Assembly: GCF_028283785.1 (NCBI RefSeq)
Contig: NZ_JAPWKB010000018.1
Span: forward strand, 372,001-436,000
DNA: 64,000 nucleotides
Direction: 5' to 3'
Origin: Paraburkholderia sp.
GTDB taxonomy: Bacteria; Pseudomonadota; Gammaproteobacteria; Burkholderiales; Burkholderiaceae
Position 1 is the stretch's first letter, and each line of letters begins with the position of its first letter. The translations under genes were made by a program, and so were the position numbers. Under the pieces are notes generated by a model. The model had not been told where the DNA came from and did no database searches. It worked only from the letters and a program-made list of their open reading frames with translations. This document shows, piece by piece, positions 17,531-25,874 of the stretch.

Positions 17531-18586
17531 GTGTCGAATCCGCATGAAATCGTCGAACTCACGCATCACGTGAAGAAGCTGGCCACCGGCAAGATTTCCG
17601 ATATCAACGACATCAACCGGGAGGCCACTTTTCTTGCGCTCAACGCGTTGATCGAAGCGGCGCGCGCGGGTCATGCCGGACGCGGTTTCGCGGTGGTCGC
17701 GAATCAGGTCAAGCATGTATCGGCGCGGATCGGTGAAATCACCACCGGACTGAATCGCGAACTCGCGGGTTCCCTCGCGCGTCTGACCGACCTCGGCGAC
17801 AGCATGATCGAGCGCCTGCGTGCCAGCGAAGGCCAGCGCGGCGCCGACCTCGCACTGAACATGATCGATGTGATCGACCGCAATCTGTACGAGCGCTCGT
17901 GCGATGTGCGCTGGTGGGCAACCGACTCGGCCGTCGTCGAATGTCTCGCCGACGCCACGCCGCACACCGCCGCGTTCGCGTCGAGCCGTCTGTCGGTGAT
18001 TCTCGACAGCTATACGGTGTACCGCGATCTCTGGATCGTCGATGCGTCGGGACGCGTGGTCGCGAACGGCAGGCCGGAGCAGTACGCGGTGCGCGGTCAG
18101 GACGTCAGCCACGCAAGCTGGTTTCGCGACGCGATGAAGACGCCGACCGGCGCCGAATTCGTCGCCGGCGATATCGAGGCGTTGCCCGCGCTCAGGCACG
18201 CGCAGGTCGCGACCTACGCCACCGCGATCCGCCAGAACGGCGCGGCCGACGGCAAGCCGCTCGGCGCGCTGATCATCTTTTTCGACTGGGCACCGCAAGC
18301 GTCGGCGGTCGTCAAGGGCGTGCGGCTGTCCGCCGACGAATGGAAGCGCACGCGCTGTCTGATCGTCAACGCGCGGCATCGCGTGATTGCGGCGTCGGAC
18401 GATAAAGGCGTGCTCGACGAGCCGTTTCATCTCGTCACCCACGGCAAGCCGGCCGGTTTCTATCATTTGCCCGACGGCCGGACCGTGTCGTTCGCGGCGA
18501 CGCCGGGCTACGAGAGCTACAAGGGATTAGGCTGGTTCGGCGTGGTCGTGCAGACGCCGCTCGCGGAACCGAAAGCCGCGGTGTGA
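17531..18586 (+). CDS. soluble MCP-like protein: N-terminal signalling tip, C-terminal Cache-type sensor
   Basis: A 351-residue protein that starts with a fragment of the methyl-accepting chemotaxis signalling hairpin. Residues about 30-70 include LALNALIEAARAGHAGRGFA, the tip that contacts CheA/CheW. This is followed by a helical linker (about 75-125) and then a Cache-like sensor domain (about 130-340) with VYRDLWIVDASGRVVANGRP. No membrane segment or signal peptide is visible, so it should be cytoplasmic. The order is reversed relative to classic receptors, where the sensor comes first. The GTG start at 17531 is supported by AAGGGGG upstream. No che genes are nearby. It could report an internal metabolite to the chemotaxis array or another Che-like pathway; this is inference. 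Confidence 0.8.
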   Translation: MSNPHEIVELTHHVKKLATGKISDINDINREATFLALNALIEAARAGHAGRGFAVVANQVKHVSARIGEITTGLNRELAGSLARLTDLGDSMIERLRASEGQRGADLALNMIDVIDRNLYERSCDVRWWATDSAVVECLADATPHTAAFASSRLSVILDSYTVYRDLWIVDASGRVVANGRPEQYAVRGQDVSHASWFRDAMKTPTGAEFVAGDIEALPALRHAQVATYATAIRQNGAADGKPLGALIIFFDWAPQASAVVKGVRLSADEWKRTRCLIVNARHRVIAASDDKGVLDEPFHLVTHGKPAGFYHLPDGRTVSFAATPGYESYKGLGWFGVVVQTPLAEPKAAV

Positions 18587-18634
18587 CGCGGCGCGGCGGC
18601 GCTGATGGAAAAGCTGGAGTGGCTGAAACGATGC

Positions 18635-19627
18635 CTACAGACGCGCCGCCCGTTCCGGATTGCCCGAGCCGAAGCAGATCGCCGCGACGCCGATCACGTT
18701 GCCGATCAGGCGGCCGCGCCGGTCGAGATGCGCTTCGGGGCGAATCGATTTGAGGCTGTTCATGATCAGCGCGCGAGCGATATTGCTCGCCGCTTCCTTG
18801 CGCGACATCACGCCCTTGCGGCGCAGGTAATCGGCATTGACGACTTGCGAATAGCCGAACTTCTTGCCCGACACGCGACCGCCGACCAGTCCGAGATGCA
18901 CGCCGCGCAGCGCATCGCAAATCGCCAACGCGCCACCGGCCGCGACGCGTCGCGAGAAATCCTTGTCTTCGAGCCAGCCGTACAGCACCAGCCGCTCGTC
19001 GAAGCGCGCGCTGCCGATCGCGCTCAGGCGAACCGCCATGTTGCAGCCATACAACGACGAGCACGGCGTCAACGCGGCGGCAGGCGCCGTGCCGGTATCG
19101 GCTTCGGACGTGATGTTCAGCGCCTCGTCCCAGCTGACCGGCTCGGTGGCTGCGCCGTCGCGCAGCGTGCGTCCCGACATGCCGAGCAGCGATGGATTGC
19201 GCTCGAATGCCTGCGCGCAGCGGGCCACCCAGTCGCGGCACGGCGCGAAATCGTCGTCGAAGAAAATGACGACATCGAAGCCCTGCCCCAGCGAGTCGAG
19301 CCGGTCGAGTGTGTCGAGCCCGCGATTGCGTTGCGCCGACGATCCCGCCGAGCCGTAAATGCTGCGCACGTCGAGTTCGTCGCAGGTCCACGGCGCGATA
19401 TCGGCCTCGCAGGTCGCCGACAGCACCACCAGATCGGGCCGCACCGTCTGGCGCGCGAGAAATTCGAGCGCCTTCGGAATCGCCGTCGGCCGGCCTTTGG
19501 TCGCGATGACCACGGCCACGCGCATCGGCCTGACGTCGGCGAAACGCTCGGCGGACGTATCGGGCGACGCGTCGGAACGTGCGCCAATGGACGCGGCAGG
19601 CGCCGCGCTGTCGATACTGGTCGTCAT
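18635..19627 (-). CDS. glycosyltransferase family 2 protein
   Basis: A 330-residue GT-A fold enzyme: VAVVIATKGRPTAIPKAL at 37-54 is the nucleotide-binding start, and the D124-D125-D126 triplet (FFDDDFAP) is the metal-binding motif. A GW-L-EDKDFSRR segment further on fits the acceptor-side acidic motif of GT2 enzymes. The ATG at 19627 has GGAGGAATC directly before it. No membrane segments. It would add a sugar to the lipid-linked EPS repeat unit on the cytoplasmic side. It lies at the left border of the EPS locus, divergent from the next glycosyltransferase across an AT-rich region. Confidence 0.85.
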   Translation of the reverse strand: MTTSIDSAAPAASIGARSDASPDTSAERFADVRPMRVAVVIATKGRPTAIPKALEFLARQTVRPDLVVLSATCEADIAPWTCDELDVRSIYGSAGSSAQRNRGLDTLDRLDSLGQGFDVVIFFDDDFAPCRDWVARCAQAFERNPSLLGMSGRTLRDGAATEPVSWDEALNITSEADTGTAPAAALTPCSSLYGCNMAVRLSAIGSARFDERLVLYGWLEDKDFSRRVAAGGALAICDALRGVHLGLVGGRVSGKKFGYSQVVNADYLRRKGVMSRKEAASNIARALIMNSLKSIRPEAHLDRRGRLIGNVIGVAAICFGSGNPERAARL

Positions 19628-20209
19628 GATTCCTCCGGTACGGTACGTCGGAACGGCTCGCGGTTTACCCGCAGCAAAGTAGCACGGCATCTGGACCCTC
19701 GCCGCGCGCGCGCCGGACGCGACGCGGATTTGTCCGAAATGGCGGACACATCGTCGGATGAAGCGGGTTATGGATCGGCTACGCGTCGTCCCCGGACCGC
19801 GCGGAAAACCGGATCGATCCACCACGGCCGGTATTTTTCCGATACACGGCGAATACCGATTTCACGCCGTCAGATTAGAAATTTTTCCCGCACGCTGATT
19901 CAATCAACGAAATTAATACCGGCCACCTTATTCACATAACAGATTTTTTGGCCCGGATTATGCAGGACGTTTTCAACGATTTAGCTTTTAAAACAGCTGA
20001 TTTAGCAAAACGCAAACCGCACTCACATTAGCATTTTGCGTGCCGTGCAGGCCGCTAGATAAAAGGCTCCGCCATCGCAACAGCATTTTTCAGCCATTCA
20101 GATTGGCGATATATCACTAGGATTTCCTGATTTAGCTTTCAGATCGTCAATTACTATTCACTGCTTAAACAGCACACTCTTAACGTTTCATTCATTCAAG
20201 CGAATCGAC
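19628..20209. promoter_or_regulatory. AT-rich regulatory region with repeated GATTTAGC motifs
   Basis: A 582-nt gap between divergent glycosyltransferase genes. From about 19,850 the DNA becomes much more AT-rich than the window average. The 8-mer GATTTAGC occurs at 19978, 19999 and 20129. The first two are 21 bp apart, about two helical turns, and the last two share the longer CTGATTTAGC. An imperfect palindrome AGCTTTTAAAACAGCT overlaps the first pair. This is a good candidate for regulator binding or silencing by an H-NS-like protein. No protein-coding frame is supported. Confidence 0.5.
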
Positions 20210-21388
20210 GTGACAGATAATCTCGTTTCGGAACTGCCGACTATTCCCTTGAATCGACGCGGAAAGCCCGGAGCGCGGCGCACGGTGTTTTATGTGCAGC
20301 CATTGATTGCCGGTTATCGCGTTGAAGTGGTGGAGGCGCTCAATCAACTGTTCAATCTGAAAATATTCGCGTGTACGCAAGGCGTCGAAGCGCGCGGTTT
20401 TTCGAGCGAGCGTCCGCCGTGCGACGAATTCGTCGAAACCAGCATCGCGCAGATCGGTTCGCCGGGCATCAAGATCCAGAGCAAGGTGGTCGCGCATCTG
20501 GTGCGCGAACGGCCCGACGCCGTGCTGATCTTCGCCGACATCCGCTTTCTGTCGTTGTGGCTGACGCTGATCGCCGGACGGGTGATGCACGTGCCGGTGC
20601 TGATCCACGGCCAGGGGCTGTACCGCCATCAACACGCAGGCTGGCTGCGCACGCTGTGCTACCGGCTCGCGGTGTCGCTGGCGAGCCGCTATGTCTGCTA
20701 TACGGACGCGTCGCGGCATTCGCTGGAAGCGATCGGCTGCCCGGACCGCAAGCTGGTGGTCGCGGACAATTCGCTGACGGTGTTGCGGCCGGTGACCGCG
20801 TCCGAGAAAACCGGCACTGAAAACGGCGTGCTGTTTCTCGGCCGTCTACGCGACGACTCCGACGTCGATATGCTGATCGACGCAATCGGCGTGTTGCGGC
20901 GTGAAGGCGGCGAAGGACGCGACATCCTGCTGCATGTGGTCGGTGACGGCGAACACGGCGAACGCTTGCGGCAGCGCTACGCCGGTTGCGATTACATCGT
21001 CTGGTACGGCGCGGTGTTCGACGACCGCAAGATCGCGTCGATCAGCCGTCAATGCCGGATCGGCTGCTATCCGGGCGCAGCCGGACTGAGCGTCGTGCAT
21101 ATGTTCGGCCTGAGCCTGCCGCCGCTGATTCACGACCGGATGTCCGCGCATATGGGCCCGGAACCGGCGTATGTGGAACGCGGCCGGACCGGCTTCGTGT
21201 ATTCGCTCGACGGCGGCGTCGATGCGCTGGCCGCGTCGTTGCGCGACGTGTGGGCCGTGTCGCCCGCACAGATGCGCGCGACCGCCGCCGCTGCATATTC
21301 GAAGTACGAGCAGTTGAACACGCCGTCGCTCGGACGCCGTCTCGCGGAAATCGTCAGGACCACGCTCGAACCGGAAACGGCGGTGTAA
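20210..21388 (+). CDS. glycosyltransferase family 4 (GT-B) protein
   Basis: A 392-residue GT-B enzyme. The N-terminal half starts with TVFYVQPLIAGYRVEVVEAL, and the second half contains VLFLGRLRDDSDVDMLIDAI, the usual donor-domain opening. The C-terminal acidic motif, normally E-x7-E, is poorly conserved. It begins with GTG at 20210; no alternative Met is near. It sits alone on the plus strand behind the AT-rich region and converges with the flippase gene. Role: addition of one sugar of the EPS repeat; donor unknown. Confidence 0.8.
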   Translation: MTDNLVSELPTIPLNRRGKPGARRTVFYVQPLIAGYRVEVVEALNQLFNLKIFACTQGVEARGFSSERPPCDEFVETSIAQIGSPGIKIQSKVVAHLVRERPDAVLIFADIRFLSLWLTLIAGRVMHVPVLIHGQGLYRHQHAGWLRTLCYRLAVSLASRYVCYTDASRHSLEAIGCPDRKLVVADNSLTVLRPVTASEKTGTENGVLFLGRLRDDSDVDMLIDAIGVLRREGGEGRDILLHVVGDGEHGERLRQRYAGCDYIVWYGAVFDDRKIASISRQCRIGCYPGAAGLSVVHMFGLSLPPLIHDRMSAHMGPEPAYVERGRTGFVYSLDGGVDALAASLRDVWAVSPAQMRATAAAAYSKYEQLNTPSLGRRLAEIVRTTLEPETAV

Positions 21389-21437
21389 GCGCGGCGCGCT
21401 TCAGGCACGCCAGGCAGGCTTCAGGCACGCACCGCCG

Positions 21438-22706
21438 TCACGCATCGGCTTCCAGCGCCGGCTTCACGCGCGACGCCCGGTACAGCATCCACCCCGCCGC
21501 CGCCGACAACCCGACCGTCATCGACCACGCGATCCCCGTCACGCCGAAGTAATGCGTCGCGGGCGGCACGCAGCACAGCAGCACCAGCACCTGGATCGAC
21601 GCCGCGTGGGTGACCGCGCGCGCATCGCCGACCGCGCGCAGATACGACACCAGCACGGCAATCAGCGCGCAGATCGCCATATTGATCAGGAAAATCCGGA
21701 ACAACGGCACCGCCGACAGCCATGCCGGACCGAGGATCAGCGCGAACATCGGCTCGGCGATCGCGCGGAACAGCAGCACGACGAACACCAGTCCGACCGA
21801 CGCCCCCGCGATATACCAGCGGAACATCCGGATCGCGCCCGGCGGATCGTGACGGAAACGCGCGGCGAAGGTCGGAAACAGGTATTGCGACATCGCCAGC
21901 GCGGCGTCGGCGAGCAACATCTGCGCGAGCCGCGACGACACCTGATACGCGCCGAGTTGCGCAGGGCCGAGCAGTTTGCCGACCACCACCTTGTCGAACT
22001 GGTTCAGCACCAGGTTGACGATGCTGCCCGCCCAGATCCAGCGGCTGAAACCGATGTAATGACCGATGCCCGCGCAACTCAGACGGATCGGCGGACGCGG
22101 CGTCATCAGCATCCACGTGAGCGCGCTCTTCAGGATTTCCGCACCGATCAGCCCGATCAGCACCGAATAGGCGCCGACGCCCGCATACGCGAGGCTCAGC
22201 CCCAATCCGCAATCGACGAACGCCGCCGACACCTCGATGCCCGCGATCTGCTGGAACTGGCGGTCGCGTTGCGCGATGAAATACGCGGGCGACGCGATTC
22301 CGCGCAGCAACGGCAAGATCGCGCATAACTGGATCAGCCCGTCGGCGCCGTCGAGATGGAATTGATGCGCCATGAACGGCGCGAATGCGAACAGCGCGAG
22401 ACCGATCAGCACGCCGCGAATCGCGAGCGTGGTCCAGACCGCGCCGAGTTGGCTGCGGGTCGGCGCGGCGTTGCCTTGCACGACGGCCTGCGACAGACCG
22501 GTGTCGGACAGCGCTTCGGCAATCGCGACGGCCAGCAACGCGACGCTGACACTGCCGATCGCCGACGGTCCCAGCATCCGCCCGACGGCGAGGAATTTCA
22601 GCGCGACGAGTCCTCGCACCAGCACCTGTTGCAGCAACACCCACGTTGCCGCACTCGGGCCGAAGCCCGCTCTCATCGGTGCCGCCAACAGCCGCATCGT
22701 CCGCAA
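21438..22706 (-). CDS. polysaccharide flippase, Wzx type
   Basis: A 422-residue integral membrane protein with about 12 hydrophobic segments, of the MATE-like oligosaccharide exporter superfamily. It would move the finished undecaprenyl-linked repeat unit across the inner membrane. Family-like features are the FLAVGRMLGPSAIGSVSVA start and a later GKLLGPAQLGAYQVSSRLAQ segment, the two pseudo-repeats typical of Wzx. A TTG at 22706 has GGGGAG about eight nt upstream; an ATG at 22697, three codons in, is the alternative but has no ribosome site. With the polymerase at 25875 it makes this a Wzx/Wzy-dependent system. Confidence 0.88.
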   Translation of the reverse strand: MRTMRLLAAPMRAGFGPSAATWVLLQQVLVRGLVALKFLAVGRMLGPSAIGSVSVALLAVAIAEALSDTGLSQAVVQGNAAPTRSQLGAVWTTLAIRGVLIGLALFAFAPFMAHQFHLDGADGLIQLCAILPLLRGIASPAYFIAQRDRQFQQIAGIEVSAAFVDCGLGLSLAYAGVGAYSVLIGLIGAEILKSALTWMLMTPRPPIRLSCAGIGHYIGFSRWIWAGSIVNLVLNQFDKVVVGKLLGPAQLGAYQVSSRLAQMLLADAALAMSQYLFPTFAARFRHDPPGAIRMFRWYIAGASVGLVFVVLLFRAIAEPMFALILGPAWLSAVPLFRIFLINMAICALIAVLVSYLRAVGDARAVTHAASIQVLVLLCCVPPATHYFGVTGIAWSMTVGLSAAAGWMLYRASRVKPALEADA

Positions 22707-22866
22707 TCTGGCTCTCCCCGGGTAGTCTTTATCAACTTACCTTAGGCGGATCGCACGCAACCGCCATCAGCCAGGCAGTTTCGGCCCACCTGGCACGCGA
22801 GACGCGAGCCACTGTCATTTGCCGCCATCTCACATCACGATATTGTCGGTTGGCGCGCGGGGCGCG

Positions 22867-24231
22867 ATGGTAAGGTACTTTTTCTTGCGTGACGAAGCCA
22901 GCCCAATGGAACGTGCGATGGAACGAGCGCTTCAACCTCTGTGCCGACCATCCCTCCGCGTCGACGAGACCGACCCGGTGGTTGCGATCTTCGAGCCGAA
23001 TTTCACCGGCCACCGGTGGCGCTATGTCGAGTGGATCGCCGAAGCGTGCATCGAGGCGGGTTCGCCTTGTCTGATCGTGACGGAACTCGCCAACGAAGAC
23101 CACCCGCTCGCGCGTCAGGTCGTCGCGGCAAACCGGTCGGATCTGCAGATCGCCTTCATCGAGGAAGGCAGCACGCGTCGCCGGCGCGGCCTGAACCGCT
23201 TCGGTCCGGTGCGCTTTCACCGCTATTTCCAGCGCGCGTACAAGATGATCAACAGCGCGCAGCCGATCGCGCTCGTCGTCATTCCCTACGCCGATTATTT
23301 CCTGCACGCGCTGCCGTTTCTCGGCTCGCCGTTCGGCCGCGCGCCGTGGCTCACCATCACCATGCGCGTGGCGTTCCATCACGCGAGCGTCGGTGTGCGC
23401 GCGCCGTCGCAGCCGCTCAAGAACTTCGCGAAGAACCTGATTTTCCGCGCCGCGCTGCGCACGCGCGGTTTGCGCGCGATGCTGTCGATCGATCCGACCT
23501 TGTCCGAATGGTCGGCGCGCGCGAAGCCTGCGTATAGCGCGAACATCGGCTATGTGCCCGATCCGTTCCCCGACGTGCCGCCGCAAGACATGGCCGACGC
23601 GCGCGAGCGGCTCGGGCTCGATCCCGACGCGCGCTATCTGCTGGTGTACGGCGCGATCAGCGACCGCAAGGGCATCTGCGAACTCATCGAGGCGATCGCG
23701 GGCATCAAGGGCGGCCCGACCACGGTGCTGATCGCCGGTGAGCAGGACAAGGAAACGCGCGGCTTCATGCGCGCGTTCCTGCCGCATCTGTCGCCGCGTC
23801 CGGTGATCCTGGATACGTTTATTCCGAACGACGTCGAGCGCGACCTGTTCGCCGCGTGCGACGCGGTCTGGCTCGGCTATCGTGGACACTACGGCATGAG
23901 CGGCGTGCTGGTGCAAGCGTACCGCTTCGGCAAGCCGGTGATCGCAACCGCCGACGGATTGATCGGCTGGTTCTGCCGCGACGGCAATCTCGGGCCGTTG
24001 CTGAACGATCTGTCGCCGGAAACGATTCGCAACGCGCTCGACGAACTCGGCGAGCACTGGCTGCCGACCCGCAACGCCGACGGCGATATCCTCCCGCCGA
24101 CCCGTCATGCGCTGGAAAGCCTGCTGGCACGCAATACGCTGGCGGATTTCAAGCAGACGTTCGTGCAGGCGATCCGCGCTGCGCAGCCGGAATCGCCACG
24201 CTCCGCGCTGTGCGCGTTGCCGCCGATCTAA
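22867..24231 (+). CDS. glycosyltransferase (GT4-like)
   Basis: A GT-B-type glycosyltransferase of about 454 residues. The acceptor domain starts at VVAIFEPNFTGHRWRYVEW and the donor domain around YLLVYGAISDRKGICELIEA, with a GYRGHYGMSGVLVQAYRFGKPVIA segment matching the C-terminal donor-binding region. The start is uncertain: in-frame ATGs at 22819, 22867 and 22906 all lack a clear Shine-Dalgarno site, and the conserved part begins after the last one. It lies between divergent flippase and convergent acyltransferase genes, as a single plus-strand gene. The TAA stop is directly followed by three short tandem repeats. Confidence 0.8.
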   Translation: MVRYFFLRDEASPMERAMERALQPLCRPSLRVDETDPVVAIFEPNFTGHRWRYVEWIAEACIEAGSPCLIVTELANEDHPLARQVVAANRSDLQIAFIEEGSTRRRRGLNRFGPVRFHRYFQRAYKMINSAQPIALVVIPYADYFLHALPFLGSPFGRAPWLTITMRVAFHHASVGVRAPSQPLKNFAKNLIFRAALRTRGLRAMLSIDPTLSEWSARAKPAYSANIGYVPDPFPDVPPQDMADARERLGLDPDARYLLVYGAISDRKGICELIEAIAGIKGGPTTVLIAGEQDKETRGFMRAFLPHLSPRPVILDTFIPNDVERDLFAACDAVWLGYRGHYGMSGVLVQAYRFGKPVIATADGLIGWFCRDGNLGPLLNDLSPETIRNALDELGEHWLPTRNADGDILPPTRHALESLLARNTLADFKQTFVQAIRAAQPESPRSALCALPPI

Positions 24232-24269
24232 CGCGCGTATTTAACGCCCGTATCTGACGCCCGTATCTA
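24231..24269. repeat. three tandem 13-bp repeats after the glycosyltransferase stop
   Basis: The units ACGCGCGTATTTA, ACGCCCGTATCTG and ACGCCCGTATCTA follow each other directly, with a partial fourth. The first base is the last base of the stop codon. They lie in the short gap between convergent genes. A weak stem (AGCACGCGC / GCGCGTGCT) at 24298-24324 follows. Confidence 0.7.
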
Positions 24270-24322
24270 ACGCGAGCAAACTCAAGCGCTTCACACGAGC
24301 ACGCGCCGCCTGCGCGCGCGTG

Positions 24323-25573
24323 CTAACGGCCACCTGTCGGCACGATCGGATCGGGCGAGATAGGCGGCGCGGCGCTTACCGTGATCGCCGCGCCGGGGCC
24401 GCCCACGCCGCCAGTACCGCCCACCGCACCCGCCTCCACCGGCTTCATATGCTCGGGAACCGGCACACGACGTTGGGTCGGGAACAGGCGGTTACGCAGA
24501 CGCAGAAACGGCGCTTCGATCAGGCGCGTGGTCACGTAGCCGACCGAAATCGCGATAAAGAACTGCGCGCCCAAACCGATAAACCACACGAGCGGCAACG
24601 GCAAGCCCATCGCGACGCACTTCAGGCTCAGCCATTTGCCCGGCGCGAGCGCGATCGAATGCCACAGGTAGATGCCGTACGAATATCCGCCGATCCACGC
24701 CGTCGCGCGATAAATCCACACATTGCGTAGCCGTCCGGAATATTCGAGTACCAGCACGATGAACGCGCAGTATCCGGCCGCCTGCAACGTAAAGCCGATA
24801 CTCTCGTCGAGCGCGATATGCGGCGTCGCAAAGCACAGCCACGCAACCAGCAACGCGACCACCGCCATCAGCAGATCGACCCGCCGCGCGAGCTTGCGAT
24901 ATACGTCCGGCTTCATCCAGTAAATCGCCGCCAGCATCACGCCGAACAGCAGACTGTCGATCCGGTATTGCGTGTACATGAAAGCCGCGTTCAGATCGCC
25001 ATTTGCGACCACGATGCAGCGTGCCGTCAGCACCAGCACACAGATGCCCGCCAGCACGCCGAGGATCGCATTCACATGCAGCTTCCAGCGCGCGAGCAGC
25101 AGCAGCAACGCGGGCAATACCAGGTAGAAATGCTCTTCGACCGCGAGACTCCATGTCTGCGTGATCGACGTGCCGAAGTAGTTCTGCAAGTGCGTCAGGT
25201 TCTGCCACAGAAACGTATCGAGCGGATGACGGCCCACCAGCGCGTGAAACAGGATCAGCGCGTAATACGCGGGCCAGATCTTGAACAGACGCCGGATGAT
25301 GAAGCTGCGCGCCTCGATGTGACCGGTCTGCGCGTATTGCTGCAACAGCAGACCGCCCACCAGAAAGCCGCTCAGCGTGAAGAACAGGTTCACGCCCTCG
25401 CGGCCGAAATTCTTCAGCGGATACTCGATCAGACCGATCGCGAAGTTGCCGGTATTGACGGCGTAGAAGTGAAAGCCCATCACCGCGATCGCGGCGATAC
25501 CGCGCACGAAATCGAGTTCGATCGACCGGCCGCGCGATGCCGGGCGGCCACTGGGTCCATTGTTTGGCTTCAT
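24323..25573 (-). CDS. acyltransferase family 3 membrane protein (O-acetyl/acyl transfer to polysaccharide)
   Basis: A 416-residue membrane protein of the OafA/ExoZ acyltransferase-3 family. It has the N-terminal ELDFVRGIAAIAVMGFHF segment with the family Arg and His, the FFTLSGFLVGG motif, RRLFKIWPAYY, and about ten hydrophobic segments. It would acylate sugar residues of the EPS on the membrane. The C-terminal 40 residues are Pro/Gly/Ala-rich (GAVGGTGGVGGPGAA). The ATG at 25573 has GAGGGG upstream; the longer frame to 25684 is not supported. It diverges from the polymerase gene. Confidence 0.88.
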   Translation of the reverse strand: MKPNNGPSGRPASRGRSIELDFVRGIAAIAVMGFHFYAVNTGNFAIGLIEYPLKNFGREGVNLFFTLSGFLVGGLLLQQYAQTGHIEARSFIIRRLFKIWPAYYALILFHALVGRHPLDTFLWQNLTHLQNYFGTSITQTWSLAVEEHFYLVLPALLLLLARWKLHVNAILGVLAGICVLVLTARCIVVANGDLNAAFMYTQYRIDSLLFGVMLAAIYWMKPDVYRKLARRVDLLMAVVALLVAWLCFATPHIALDESIGFTLQAAGYCAFIVLVLEYSGRLRNVWIYRATAWIGGYSYGIYLWHSIALAPGKWLSLKCVAMGLPLPLVWFIGLGAQFFIAISVGYVTTRLIEAPFLRLRNRLFPTQRRVPVPEHMKPVEAGAVGGTGGVGGPGAAITVSAAPPISPDPIVPTGGR

Positions 25574-25874
25574 CGGGGTCCCCTCGATCCGGTGCCGGGC
25601 GCAAGGTCGGCGCCACGTTATCTTGGTGCGTTGCACGCGCCATTGCGCGCCAACTTCACGGCTTTTCCGGACCACTTCATCCACACGCCGCGAATCGTTC
25701 GCGTGTGCCGTCTGACGCCGCCAGAATCCAGGCAGATGACGCCGCGCAGCAATTCCGCGCGACGCATCGCTTTATAGTCGGACTGAACGACGGCGCGTGT
25801 CGCGAAACGGCACGCCGTATCGACAGCCCGGCTGCAAGCCGGTCTGCGCGTCGTCTCCCCTGGAGAAGCCGGCA
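25574..25874. other. divergent intergenic region acyltransferase / polymerase
   Basis: About 300 nt with promoters expected for both genes. No operator, terminator or small gene recognised. Confidence 0.35.
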
